Shown: piece after piece, positions 1-8,750 of the stretch
How the letters are laid out: the number at the start of each line of letters is the position of its first letter
Numbering within the stretch: position 1 is the first letter of the stretch
Assembly (NCBI GenBank): GCA_015056485.1
Contig: SVGD01000011.1
Coordinates: 1-46,940 of the forward strand
Length of the DNA stretch: 46,940 nucleotides
Reading direction: 5' to 3'
Source of the DNA: Clostridiales bacterium
GTDB lineage: Bacteria > Bacillota > Clostridia > TANB77 > CAG-508
Position numbers and translations under genes: made by a program
The notes under the pieces: model-generated
What the model was told of the DNA's origin: nothing
What the model saw: only the letters and a program-made list of their open reading frames with translations
Database searches by the model: none

Positions 1-138
1 TTATATGCAATATTATGTGCTTTAGGTGGTGGAATGGTAGGATTTTTTGCAAATCAGTTAAGTGAAATATATGGATGTATATTATTTGGCATTGGTGTTG
101 GCTTAATGGTATATTCAATATTTAATTTAAGTAAATAG
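1..138 (+). CDS. C-terminal fragment of a small membrane protein (partial at window edge)
   Basis: The frame is open from base 1 to TAG at 136-138 and gives 45 residues. It contains two hydrophobic glycine-rich stretches (around ALGGGMVGFFA and ILFGIGVGLMVYSIF) that look like transmembrane helices. The start lies outside the window. No family is recognisable. It is followed 20 bases later by the nitroreductase-like gene on the same strand. Confidence 0.5.
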   Translation, partial: LYAILCALGGGMVGFFANQLSEIYGCILFGIGVGLMVYSIFNLSK

Positions 139-158
139 TAATTTGTCGAGGTGATGAA

Positions 159-914
159 ATGAATGATAATTTATATGATATGATTTTTAAAAGAAAGTCT
201 TTTCATTTATTTAGAAACGTTGGTAATGAGAATATTACAGATGAAGAACTTAAAGATATTGAAAGCGAGTTTAATAAATTTAAACCATTAGTTGAAGATA
301 TTAAAGTAAAAATAAAAATTGTTAAAGATTCTACAACTTGTAAAAGAGGACAAGAGTATTGCATTTTACTTTATTCAGAAAAGAAAAATAATTATTTACA
401 AAATATAGGATACATTGGAGAACAATTAGATTTATATTTAGTATCTAAAAATATTGGCACACTTTGGTTTGGTATTGGTAAGGTAGAAGAAAAACAAGTA
501 GATGGACTTGATTTTGTGATAATGATTGCAATAGCTAAAGTAGATTCAGAAACTAAATTTAGAAAAGATATGTATAAAAGTAAAAGAAAAGAATTGTCTG
601 AAATTTGGAATGGAGATTATTATTTAGATATAGCAAATATTGTAAGATTTACTCCAAGTGCTTGTAATACTCAACCATGGATTGTTGATTCTTCAGAAAA
701 TGAACTTAAAGTTCATAGATATAGAAAACCAGGGAAAAGAGGAATTATGCCAATAGAAATGGTTAAATATTATAATCAAATTGATATTGGAATTTTCTTG
801 TGTTTTTTAGAATTATGTTTAAATAAGAATAACCTTAAATTTGATAGAACTTTATATGTAGAAGAGAATATTGATAATGAAAAAAATTTAACTGCGACCT
901 ATAAAATAAATTAA
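159..914 (+). CDS. Nitroreductase-family protein
   Basis: 251 residues starting at ATG after GAGGTG. The N-terminus has the family opening (FKRKSFHLFRN), and residues about 165-175 carry PSACNTQPW, the typical FMN-pocket motif (R/TPSxxNxQPW). Nitroreductases are FMN-dependent NAD(P)H oxidoreductases; the substrate cannot be read from sequence. The two halves resemble the divergent putative-TM nitroreductase type common in gut Firmicutes. It lies 27 bases upstream of the phosphatidyltransferase, probably in one operon. Confidence 0.75.
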   Translation: MNDNLYDMIFKRKSFHLFRNVGNENITDEELKDIESEFNKFKPLVEDIKVKIKIVKDSTTCKRGQEYCILLYSEKKNNYLQNIGYIGEQLDLYLVSKNIGTLWFGIGKVEEKQVDGLDFVIMIAIAKVDSETKFRKDMYKSKRKELSEIWNGDYYLDIANIVRFTPSACNTQPWIVDSSENELKVHRYRKPGKRGIMPIEMVKYYNQIDIGIFLCFLELCLNKNNLKFDRTLYVEENIDNEKNLTATYKIN

Positions 915-941
915 CAAATTACAATAAATAGGGGGAATACA

Positions 942-1439
942 ATGAAAAATATTCCAAATTATATATCAATTAGTAGAATTATAATGGCGATAGCATTGTT
1001 AATTCCTAAAACATTTTCGGTAACCTTTTATATAATTTATATCTATTGTGGTTTGTCTGATATATTAGATGGACTTTTAGCAAGAAAATATAAAATAACA
1101 AGTCAATTTGGTGCTAAAATAGATAGCATAGGTGATATGATATTTGTTTTTGTATCGATATTAAAAATAATACCTTTTATAGAAATATCAGTAGTAATAT
1201 ATATATGGATTATTATAATTGTACTAATAAAAGTTTTTAATATTATATTAGGTTATATTCAGTACAAAAAATTAACTTTATTACACACTGTTGCTAATAA
1301 AATTACAGGTTTTGTATTATTTATTATACCTTTAATGATAGAATTTATAGATATAAAAATATTAGAAAGTTTAATATGTGGTATAGCAACATTTTCGGCA
1401 ATTCAAGAGGGTTATTATATAAAAATAGGAAAAAGATAA
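942..1439 (+). CDS. CDP-alcohol phosphatidyltransferase family membrane enzyme
   Basis: 165 residues, ATG after AGGGGG. Residues about 38-65 hold the family signature D-x2-DG-x2-AR-x8-G-x3-D-x3-D (DILDGLLAR then GAKIDSIGD), whose aspartates bind metal and the CDP-alcohol. Four or more hydrophobic helices follow. The enzyme moves a phosphatidyl group from CDP-diacylglycerol to an alcohol. It is somewhat shorter than PgsA. The exact alcohol acceptor is not decidable. Confidence 0.85.
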   Translation: MKNIPNYISISRIIMAIALLIPKTFSVTFYIIYIYCGLSDILDGLLARKYKITSQFGAKIDSIGDMIFVFVSILKIIPFIEISVVIYIWIIIIVLIKVFNIILGYIQYKKLTLLHTVANKITGFVLFIIPLMIEFIDIKILESLICGIATFSAIQEGYYIKIGKR

Positions 1440-1455
1440 ATTACAATTTATAAAG

Positions 1456-1488
1456 AAGATTAGATTATATCTAGTCTTTATTTTTTTT
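1456..1488 (+). terminator. Intrinsic terminator after the phosphatidyltransferase
   Basis: A 10-bp stem (AAGATTAGAT / ATCTAGTCTT, one G-T pair) is followed by a run of T. It closes the nitroreductase-phosphatidyltransferase unit. Confidence 0.75.
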
Positions 1489-1528
1489 AAGAAATATGAT
1501 ATAACATAAAGAAGAAAGGAACTCAGAT

Positions 1529-2404
1529 ATGAACAAAATAAATGTAGTTGAATTAAAAGAATTGTTTTTAGAAATAAAACATGACAATAAAATAGCATTT
1601 GAAAAGTTATATAATCAATATCAAAAATTAGTTTATGGTGTTGCATTTAGTATATTAAAAAACAAACAAGATGCAGAAGATATAGTTCAAGTAGTATTTA
1701 CAAAAATATATGCTATTGATAAAAATAAACTACCTACTAATAATGAGACTAGCTGGTTATATTCTGTTACAAAAAACGAAACACTAAATTTTTTGAAAAA
1801 TAAAAATGAGAGTATGAGTTTAGATGATATATATGAAATTACAGACGAGAATAATGAAATTAATGAATTAATTGAACAAGATAGTTATAATAGATTAATT
1901 AGTAAATTAGACGATATAGAAAAAGAAATTATTTCATTAAAGATTTTAGCAAACTTTTCTTTTGAAGAAATAGGAAAATTATTAAATAAGCCAACAGGAT
2001 CTGTAAAATGGAAATATTATAAATCAATAAACACATTAAAATTATTATTAAGTAATTTAAGTATGTTTATTGTAACTTTCCTTTCTAGTATGGTTGCATT
2101 TAAAAACGGAAAGAAATCATCAAAGCCAGTAGATGCAGAAGATAAATATGAAGAAAATAGAAATGATGATGTTGCTGGAACACCACCTAAAGAAGAACTT
2201 AAAGATAAAAATGAGATTGTTGCTGACCAAGAAACAGAAAAATTAGAAAATATAGTAGTAGTAGAACCAAATATAAGAGGTAATGTTAATTATATTGGAA
2301 TAGGTATGATAAGTGTATCTTCAATATTTTTGATTTTAACAATAATTTTTTCAATTATTTTTGCAAAATACCAACTAAAAACAAGAAAAAAATTGTCTAA
2401 ATAA
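1529..2404 (+). CDS. ECF-type RNA polymerase sigma factor with a C-terminal membrane tail
   Basis: 291 residues, ATG after AAGAAAGGAA. Residues about 20-75 match sigma-70 region 2 (YNQYQKLVYGVAFSILKN, then QDAEDIVQVVFTKIY) and residues 130-170 match region 4 (ISLKILANFSFEEIGKLLN). Unlike an ordinary ECF factor of about 180 residues it continues with a hydrophobic segment at 175-195, an acidic lysine/glutamate linker and a second transmembrane helix near 255-280. The tail may tether or inhibit the sigma domain (inference). The following small membrane proteins may be its regulon or partners. Confidence 0.85.
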   Translation: MNKINVVELKELFLEIKHDNKIAFEKLYNQYQKLVYGVAFSILKNKQDAEDIVQVVFTKIYAIDKNKLPTNNETSWLYSVTKNETLNFLKNKNESMSLDDIYEITDENNEINELIEQDSYNRLISKLDDIEKEIISLKILANFSFEEIGKLLNKPTGSVKWKYYKSINTLKLLLSNLSMFIVTFLSSMVAFKNGKKSSKPVDAEDKYEENRNDDVAGTPPKEELKDKNEIVADQETEKLENIVVVEPNIRGNVNYIGIGMISVSSIFLILTIIFSIIFAKYQLKTRKKLSK

Positions 2405-2429
2405 TAGAAAGGTTAAAAAGGTGGTACAC

Positions 2430-3650
2430 ATGAAAAATAAGAAAGTTGTGATTTTAATAGTTGTAATAATAGCATTAATATTGTTATTTCCAATTCCAAT
2501 GAGATTAAAAGATGGAGGAAGTCTTAAATTTCAAGCATTATTATATAATGTAACATTTTATAATAAATTAAGTCATACAACAGATGATGGTTACATTAAA
2601 GGAATAGGTATTGAGATATTAGGAGTAGAGATATTTAACAATACTATAATTGAAGAACATACAGTTACAGAAGAAAGAATAAAGTTATCTGATTTGAAAA
2701 TTAAAGTAGAAGATGCGAGTGCTAATGAATTAGTGAAGTTTAATGGTAATATATACGGCAAATCTTTTATGGTTATCGACTATGGTGGAGATTTGAATAA
2801 ATCTATAGGTAAAATTGACTTTTTAATAGAAGAACAATATTTGCCACAATTAGATGGGGAAACAAATTGTAAAGAATTTTTAGGTGCTAAAGTATTAGAA
2901 GTAAATGATAAAAGTATGATTTTAAATGTTAATAATGTTGCAGTAGCTTTTACTCTAATAGAAAAAGAAAATATTAGAAGAACCAATGGTAAACTATTAT
3001 TTGAAAAATGTGGAGAAGATGAAGAAAACAATATAGTAAATTATAATAGTTTTGTTGGAACAGTTATAGAAGAAACAACTACATATATGATAGTAGAACC
3101 AAATGAAGATGAAATAGAGAGAAAGTCAGCAGATAGAATAGTTATAAATTATGGAACAGACCATCATGACTACTTATATGGTAAAGGAAGAAAAGTTATA
3201 ATTCAATATACAGGGTATATAAAAGAAACTTACCCAGCACAAATTGATACAGATAACATATTAATATTTGGTTATGAAGATTTTGAAATATCAGTAAAAA
3301 AAGCTGAAAAAGTAAAAAAGACTAAAATATTAAATGATATGGAAATACATAAAAATAACTCTGATGTTAATCTATATTATTATGGTTTAGAAGAAGTAAA
3401 TATAAAAGTAGATAATAAAACAATGACATTAGAAGAAGCAATAAGAAGTGGAAGAATGACTATTGATGGACTATTAGTAAGAGCAAATAAGGACGTAAGT
3501 GCTGGAATTATAAAAAGCGAAACATATAAAGATGGTGGAACAACAGAATGGTATTATAAAGATTATACAATAATAAAATGCCATTCATTAGATGGGGATA
3601 GAGATGTATATATAGGTATACCAGAAATGAGATTAAAAGATATAAAATAA
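2430..3650 (+). CDS. Membrane-anchored extracytoplasmic protein, unknown function
   Basis: 406 residues from ATG 2430, chosen over the in-frame GTG at 2421 because AAAAAGGTGG sits 5 bases upstream of it. An N-terminal helix (VVILIVVIIALILLF) is followed by a soluble beta-rich region. The phrase IQYTGYIKETYPAQID near residue 265 is shared in pattern with the next gene (IIFTGNIQETDPAKID), suggesting related OB-like DUF3221-type domains. It is directly downstream of the sigma factor. Confidence 0.6.
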   Translation: MKNKKVVILIVVIIALILLFPIPMRLKDGGSLKFQALLYNVTFYNKLSHTTDDGYIKGIGIEILGVEIFNNTIIEEHTVTEERIKLSDLKIKVEDASANELVKFNGNIYGKSFMVIDYGGDLNKSIGKIDFLIEEQYLPQLDGETNCKEFLGAKVLEVNDKSMILNVNNVAVAFTLIEKENIRRTNGKLLFEKCGEDEENNIVNYNSFVGTVIEETTTYMIVEPNEDEIERKSADRIVINYGTDHHDYLYGKGRKVIIQYTGYIKETYPAQIDTDNILIFGYEDFEISVKKAEKVKKTKILNDMEIHKNNSDVNLYYYGLEEVNIKVDNKTMTLEEAIRSGRMTIDGLLVRANKDVSAGIIKSETYKDGGTTEWYYKDYTIIKCHSLDGDRDVYIGIPEMRLKDIK

Positions 3651-3667
3651 CTAAAAATATTCATAGG

Positions 3668-3694
3668 GCAGATGATTGATAATTATCTGCTTTT
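3668..3694 (+). terminator. Probable intrinsic terminator
   Basis: Inverted repeat GCAGAT / ATCTGC followed by TTTT, between the two extracytoplasmic protein genes. Confidence 0.6.
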
Positions 3695-3740
3695 ATGATA
3701 TTATGGTTAAAAATAAATAATAATTGGTGGAGGTGTTAGA

Positions 3741-4160
3741 TTGAAAAACACAATAAATGTTATTGGAATTTTAATGTTTTTAATTATTGTATCCATTGTT
3801 AGTTATTTTGTAGGGAGTATAATTACTTATAAAAAATTGGATAATAGTTTAAACAATCATAAGGTAAATTATCAAAGCTTTTATGCTACTATTACTGATA
3901 TAAAAGATACAGGTAGAGAAAAAGAACCTAAATTACTCACTGTAAAGGGGTTAGATATAAATGATATAAATTTTAGGGGAGACTTTAAATTTGTTATTAC
4001 AGAGGCAACAGAGCTTGAATGGAGATATACTAATTTAAATGTTTCAGAATTAGAAATAGGAGACAATATTTCAATTATATTTACAGGAAATATACAAGAA
4101 ACCGATCCAGCTAAAATAGACCATGTATTAAAAATACAATTGTTAGATGATAAAAAATAA
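3741..4160 (+). CDS. Small membrane-anchored protein, DUF3221-like
   Basis: 139 residues. The start is TTG, fixed by GGTGGAGGTG upstream. One N-terminal transmembrane helix, then a domain ending in IIFTGNIQETDPAKID. This end resembles the corresponding part of the 2430-3650 product. It starts a tight run of three small genes (21-base gap, then a 10-base overlap). Function unknown. Confidence 0.6.
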   Translation: MKNTINVIGILMFLIIVSIVSYFVGSIITYKKLDNSLNNHKVNYQSFYATITDIKDTGREKEPKLLTVKGLDINDINFRGDFKFVITEATELEWRYTNLNVSELEIGDNISIIFTGNIQETDPAKIDHVLKIQLLDDKK

Positions 4161-4180
4161 TAAAATGGGGAGGTGATTTT

Positions 4181-4684
4181 ATGAAAAAAATTTTAATTAT
4201 TATTGGAATTATTATAGGAATAATTTTATTAGATTCTATACAAGCACTTGTTTTTGATAATAGTCCAATTTTAAAAATAAGAGAATATTATAATGGAGGA
4301 GATTTAAATTATAAAGATAAGGGAATTTTAGTAGATACTTATTGTGGAACAAATGGAATAAAGGATACGGCAATAAAAGGGTTTAGTTATTCGTTAAATT
4401 ATGAAGGTGGAAATTATATATTAGTTGATGAAACTAAAAAAATTAAAGATTTTGCTGCTGATACTGCTTTAGAACCTTTTTATGCAGATGAGAGTTATAC
4501 TTATTTTTGGAGTTGTATAAAAAATAAGTATATGATAGTAAAATATTCAGATGGTTCTAAAGAATTAATTAGTGATGCTTTAGAAAAAGGGCATATTGAT
4601 ATTCAAACTTTAGATAAGTTTGATATTAGTTATATTAAAGAAGAAAATTTTCAAATGTATAAAGGAGTAAACGATGAAAAATAA
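4181..4684 (+). CDS. Hypothetical membrane-anchored protein
   Basis: 167 residues, ATG after GGGGAGGTG. An N-terminal hydrophobic helix (ILIIIGIIIGIILL) precedes a soluble domain with one conserved-looking cysteine near residue 46. Its last codons overlap the next gene, so the two are translationally coupled. No family recognised. Confidence 0.55.
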   Translation: MKKILIIIGIIIGIILLDSIQALVFDNSPILKIREYYNGGDLNYKDKGILVDTYCGTNGIKDTAIKGFSYSLNYEGGNYILVDETKKIKDFAADTALEPFYADESYTYFWSCIKNKYMIVKYSDGSKELISDALEKGHIDIQTLDKFDISYIKEENFQMYKGVNDEK

Positions 4685-5237
4685 AAAAGTATTAATAATT
4701 GGTATAATAGTTTTTATAGTACTTGTAATTCTAGCATTTATTGCTAACTATGTTGATAAAGGTAGAGTATCAACAGGACACGAACCTAAATTTACAATAA
4801 AAATTACTACTGATGGTGGAAATAAGGTAACTTATTGGGGATTAGGTTACAAAGTGATTAGATATCCAGGTGTAAGCCCAAATGAACCATTTAAAAATGC
4901 ACTTGGTGTTAAAATGGGAAGTTGGTTTATGAATTATGAACTATCAGATTATGAAAGTATTGATATTGAATTGTTAATGGAAGGAAAAACAATTGCAGTT
5001 TCTAGAACAAGAGATATTGAAGCTATAATAAGTCTAGTAAGAGACTCAAAATATATTAATGAAGTTTGTGATGGTATAAATACTCATAAAATAAAAATTG
5101 ATAACCAAGTATATTATTTAAAAGAAAGCTGTTCTGAAATACAAAAAGGAAAGAAACAAGCAAAAATATCAAAAGAAGATTTAAATAGATTACTAGAGAT
5201 AATGAACTATTATATTGAAACGGAAGTAGTAGATTAA
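4674..5237 (+). CDS. Hypothetical membrane-anchored protein
   Basis: 187 residues starting at ATG inside the end of the previous gene (AAAGGAGTAAACG upstream). One N-terminal transmembrane helix, then a soluble region. Last gene of the run and followed by a good terminator. No family recognised. Confidence 0.55.
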   Translation: MKNKKVLIIGIIVFIVLVILAFIANYVDKGRVSTGHEPKFTIKITTDGGNKVTYWGLGYKVIRYPGVSPNEPFKNALGVKMGSWFMNYELSDYESIDIELLMEGKTIAVSRTRDIEAIISLVRDSKYINEVCDGINTHKIKIDNQVYYLKESCSEIQKGKKQAKISKEDLNRLLEIMNYYIETEVVD

Positions 5238-5245
5238 TAACATAG

Positions 5246-5279
5246 AAAGATTAGTTTGGAACATAACTAGTCTTTTTTT
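5246..5279 (+). terminator. Intrinsic terminator
   Basis: Eleven-base stem AAAGATTAGTT / AACTAGTCTTT with an 8-base loop and a run of T. It ends the membrane-protein operon. Confidence 0.8.
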
Positions 5280-5316
5280 ATGCTAATAAAAAGCAGATTT
5301 TTAGTGAAAAATATGA

Positions 5317-5378
5317 TATAATTTAAAAATGCAACCGAAAATTAACAAAAAACAACTTAAAATTGGTAGAATGCAACC
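5317..5378 (+). promoter_or_regulatory. Possible -10 box and ATGCAACC direct repeats upstream of the XRE gene
   Basis: TATAAT at 5317-5322 lacks a clear -35. The octamer ATGCAACC occurs at 5329-5336 and again at 5371-5378, between the -10 and the ribosome binding site. It could be an operator for the downstream autoregulator. Weakly supported. Confidence 0.35.
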
Positions 5379-5420
5379 AGTGGAAACTATATAATTTGAA
5401 TTAAGAAAGGAGGAATTGTA

Positions 5421-7004
5421 ATGAAATTATCAGACAATTTAAAAATAATTAGAAAAGATAACAACTTATCACAAGAACAACTTGCTGAAAAATTAGGTGT
5501 ATCTAGACAGGCTGTATCTAAATGGGAGTCAGGTCAAAGCTATCCAGAAATGGATAAAGTATTATTAATTTGTAAACTTTTTAATTTTAATATTGATGAG
5601 TTAATGAATGAAAATGTTATGGAGGTAAGCCAAAATAAACAATCTAAAACAAATATTAATAAATATATAGAAGATTTTTTTGGGTTTATTAATAAAACAA
5701 TAGATATGCTTAGTGTAATGAGATTTAGAGACAGGCTAAAATGTTTACTAGAGAATATTATAATGTGTGCGATAGTAGTGGTAGTATTTTTGGTTTTAAG
5801 TGCTATAGGAGGCCACATTTTTGCTAATGCCTTTGGCTTTTTATCTAGTAACATATTTATAATAATTAGAAATTTTTTAGAGTCATTCTTTACAATTTTA
5901 TATTTAATATTATCAGCAACTGTACTATTACATATATTTAAAGTTAGATATTTAGATTATTACGAAATAGTTAAAGAAAAGAATGATGAAGAAAAACAAA
6001 ACGAAAATGAAATTGAGAAAGAAGAACAAGAAGAAGTATATGACGATAAAAGAAAAGTGTTTATTGAAAAGAAAAAAGAAAAAATAATAATTAGAGATCC
6101 AAATCATTCTCAATCAAAATTTTTAAATGGTTTAGCTAGAATCTGTTTAGCATTCATTAAATTTATTGCTATATGTATTGCAATTTGTTTTGCCATTACA
6201 TTTGTTGCTTTATTTTGTGTATTAATGTTAAGCTTTATGTTTATAAAGACAGGTTTTATATTTTGGGGAACATTGTTAGCAACTATCTCTGCAATAATAG
6301 TGAACTTTATTATTTTAGAATTATTTTATAATTTTATAGTTAGTAAGAAATCAAAGAAGATTAGAATGGCAATTTCTTTTGTTATTGCATTAATTCTAGC
6401 AGGGCTTAGTATAGGTATGATATTAATTGGAATAACAAATTTTGATTATATAACAGATACTAAGGCGAAAAATGTTATTGAAGATGTTTATGAGTATAAG
6501 ATGACCGAGAATTTGTCAATAAATTATATGGTTTATGATGTTAAATACATTGAAAATAATAGCGATAAAGTTAAGATAGTGGTAAAACATTCAAAATATG
6601 TAGATGCAGATATACAAGAATATGGTGAAACATTAGAAGTTTATTGTAGACCAAGTAATAATAGCATAATGGAACTCGTAAGAGATAAAATTAAAGAAAT
6701 AAATAATAGAGAGATAATAGAAGAACCTTACCCAGAAGTATACATTTATAGTTCAAAAGAAAATATTGAAAAAATGAAACAAAATGAAAAAACAAAATAT
6801 GAAACAAGTATAGAAAGAGAATTAGCTAGATTTAATCAAGAAAACCAAGACTTGCAAAATGAAATTATAGAATTAGAAGATGAAATTGCAGAATTAGAAG
6901 ATGAAATTGCAGATAAAGAAAATACAATAGAAGTATTAAAATCTGAAATAAAAGATTTAAATTTAGAACTAAATGATGGTGTTTATTCAGAAGAATTAAA
7001 TTAA
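5421..7004 (+). CDS. XRE-family regulator fused to a multi-pass membrane domain
   Basis: 527 residues, ATG after AAAGGAGG. Residues 1-66 are a classic Cro/C1 helix-turn-helix (LSQEQLAEKLGVSRQAVSKWE). Several transmembrane helices follow at about 110-165, 235-300 and 310-345, separated by a charged lysine/glutamate stretch. The C-terminus is a heptad coiled coil with repeated ELEDEIA units. Such HTH-membrane fusions are common in Firmicutes; the signal sensed is unknown. Last chromosomal-type gene before the integrase. Confidence 0.8.
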   Translation: MKLSDNLKIIRKDNNLSQEQLAEKLGVSRQAVSKWESGQSYPEMDKVLLICKLFNFNIDELMNENVMEVSQNKQSKTNINKYIEDFFGFINKTIDMLSVMRFRDRLKCLLENIIMCAIVVVVFLVLSAIGGHIFANAFGFLSSNIFIIIRNFLESFFTILYLILSATVLLHIFKVRYLDYYEIVKEKNDEEKQNENEIEKEEQEEVYDDKRKVFIEKKKEKIIIRDPNHSQSKFLNGLARICLAFIKFIAICIAICFAITFVALFCVLMLSFMFIKTGFIFWGTLLATISAIIVNFIILELFYNFIVSKKSKKIRMAISFVIALILAGLSIGMILIGITNFDYITDTKAKNVIEDVYEYKMTENLSINYMVYDVKYIENNSDKVKIVVKHSKYVDADIQEYGETLEVYCRPSNNSIMELVRDKIKEINNREIIEEPYPEVYIYSSKENIEKMKQNEKTKYETSIERELARFNQENQDLQNEIIELEDEIAELEDEIADKENTIEVLKSEIKDLNLELNDGVYSEELN

Positions 7005-7009
7005 AAGAA

Positions 7010-7036
7010 AAAGAGAAAGTTTATCACTTTCTCTTT
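7010..7036. terminator. Bidirectional terminator at the host-prophage junction
   Basis: Perfect 11-bp stem AAAGAGAAAGT / ACTTTCTCTTT with loop TTATC, A-rich on one side and T-rich on the other. It serves the converging XRE gene and integrase. The prophage att core should lie near here; I could not match it by eye to the right end. Confidence 0.75.
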
Positions 7037-8592
7037 TATAATGCAATTTGGTTTTCTTTATAAAATTCTCCAATACGTTCATTTTGCCTATCTTTACGTT
7101 GGTCTAATAAATCACAATAAACATCAAGTGTCGTTTCAACTTTCACGTGTCCTAATTTGTTTTGTATAACATCTATATCTGTTCCAGCCTCAATTAATCT
7201 TGTCGCAAATGTATGACGTAGAATATGATTATGTAAGTGTGGTGCTATATTATATCTTTCATTTAATCTACGAAGATAACTATTTACTTCTGGAGGAGTA
7301 ATTAGATTTCTTTCGTATGGATCGTAGAATAATGCTTTTTCTGGATTTATAGCATAATTATTCAAGCAATTTATTAATATTTTTTTTACCTCTGGTGTAA
7401 TATCTATTATTCTTGTTGAACGTTTTGTTTTGGCTTTTGCATCATCTTCTTTTCTTAAAATGAATTTATCTTTTTTATCTCTAGTCATAGAATCATAAAC
7501 CCAAAAGTTAGGTTTGTTAGTACTTATTTGTGATTGAATATAATCATATCTTAATGCAAGAACTTCACCAATTCTCATTCCTGTAAATAACATTAACAAT
7601 ATAATGTTTTTATATTTATGGTCTTTTTCGTAAGTTGAAAGAATAGTTATTAATTTCTTTTGTTCACTCAAAGTAAGAGCTTCAACTTTTCTTGTTGCTT
7701 TACTAGATTTAGGTTTTTTAGCTTCTTCTTTTAGCATAGGATTTCTAACTATGTAATTTCTATCAACAGCCCTACGAAAAGCTTGGCATAATAATTGATA
7801 TACTTTATTAATTGTTGTTTGAGCATAAGGTGTCATTGATTGTAAGAATATTTTTATCATTCTTGCAGTAACTTCTTGTACCTTTTTTCTGCTAAGAGGA
7901 CTATTTTGAATATAAGATAGGGTATATAAAGCCCTTTTATATGTATTAGGACATATTGTATTATCTTTTAATTTATCTTCTACAATTTCCTTACATAATT
8001 CTCCTACTGTAACATTTTGTGGTTCTACATATTCATCTTTTAAAAGTTCATTTCTTACTTTTATTACTCTTGTTCTAAAGCTTTTGTCAGACTCATTTTT
8101 ATATTGACACATAGCCTTAGGTTTTCCATTGTAATTAAATTCATAAACCCAACATTGTTTTGAGTTATTATAGAAAAATGTACCTTCACCATTTCCAACT
8201 TTTCTTGTTTTTTTAGGTTTTTTATAGGTGATAGGAGTTGCTGTTTTTTGAAAATTTGTTGTAGTAGGGGCAAAGTTTTCTTTAGGTATTATTCCTAATT
8301 CTGTTATTCTAACCCAATCATCTTGTGTTAAATCTTTGAAATCTACAGCTTCTAAGCTGCTATACTGACTTTTGAAAGTGTTCCAATTTATAACAAAATC
8401 ATCGAAAAAGCTATTTTGTACAGCTTCAAAGCCAGATAGTCCTGTGGCTTGTGATTTATCATATTTGTGTTGATAGAATTGACCAATTACCCAATCAAGT
8501 TCTCCTCCTATAAACATAGAAATCTCTTGTTTGTATCTAAAAACAAACAATTCTTTTGTGTTAATGTTTCTTAAATAAAAGTTTTGTTCCAT
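7036..8592 (-). CDS. int: Tyrosine site-specific integrase
   Basis: 518 residues from ATG 8592, preferred to upstream in-frame ATGs because AAGG precedes it. An N-terminal DNA-binding part is followed by a core SAM-like domain and the catalytic domain. GMRIGEVLALR carries the first arginine; HLHNHILRHTFATRLI has the HxxR box; LGHVKVETTLDVY has the late histidine and the nucleophilic tyrosine. It recombines phage attP with a chromosomal attB. It sits at the prophage edge, as in most Siphoviridae of Firmicutes, and keeps an ATG start. Confidence 0.95.
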   Translation of the reverse strand: MEQNFYLRNINTKELFVFRYKQEISMFIGGELDWVIGQFYQHKYDKSQATGLSGFEAVQNSFFDDFVINWNTFKSQYSSLEAVDFKDLTQDDWVRITELGIIPKENFAPTTTNFQKTATPITYKKPKKTRKVGNGEGTFFYNNSKQCWVYEFNYNGKPKAMCQYKNESDKSFRTRVIKVRNELLKDEYVEPQNVTVGELCKEIVEDKLKDNTICPNTYKRALYTLSYIQNSPLSRKKVQEVTARMIKIFLQSMTPYAQTTINKVYQLLCQAFRRAVDRNYIVRNPMLKEEAKKPKSSKATRKVEALTLSEQKKLITILSTYEKDHKYKNIILLMLFTGMRIGEVLALRYDYIQSQISTNKPNFWVYDSMTRDKKDKFILRKEDDAKAKTKRSTRIIDITPEVKKILINCLNNYAINPEKALFYDPYERNLITPPEVNSYLRRLNERYNIAPHLHNHILRHTFATRLIEAGTDIDVIQNKLGHVKVETTLDVYCDLLDQRKDRQNERIGEFYKENQIAL

Positions 8593-8695
8593 TAAAAAAA
8601 TACCTTCTTTCATAAATATTTTGAACAAAACTCTTGAAAGTAAGGTATTTTTGGATTATAATAAAAATACAAGTACTTCCAGAGTATTTGTGTGG

Positions 8696-8750
8696 AACTA
8701 GGTAATGTGTCATGTTTCGCTGACAGCACATTATCTAGTTTTCTTTTTTA
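8696..8750 (+). terminator. Long hairpin with T tract between repressor and integrase
   Basis: A 14-bp stem (AACTAGGTAATGTG / CACATTATCTAGTT, one G-T pair) encloses a 17-base loop containing a shorter TCA/TGA stem. A T-rich tract follows on the plus strand, overlapping the repressor stop. It reads as a terminator for rightward transcription, although no rightward gene is seen upstream. It may alternatively limit leftward readthrough into int. Confidence 0.55.
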
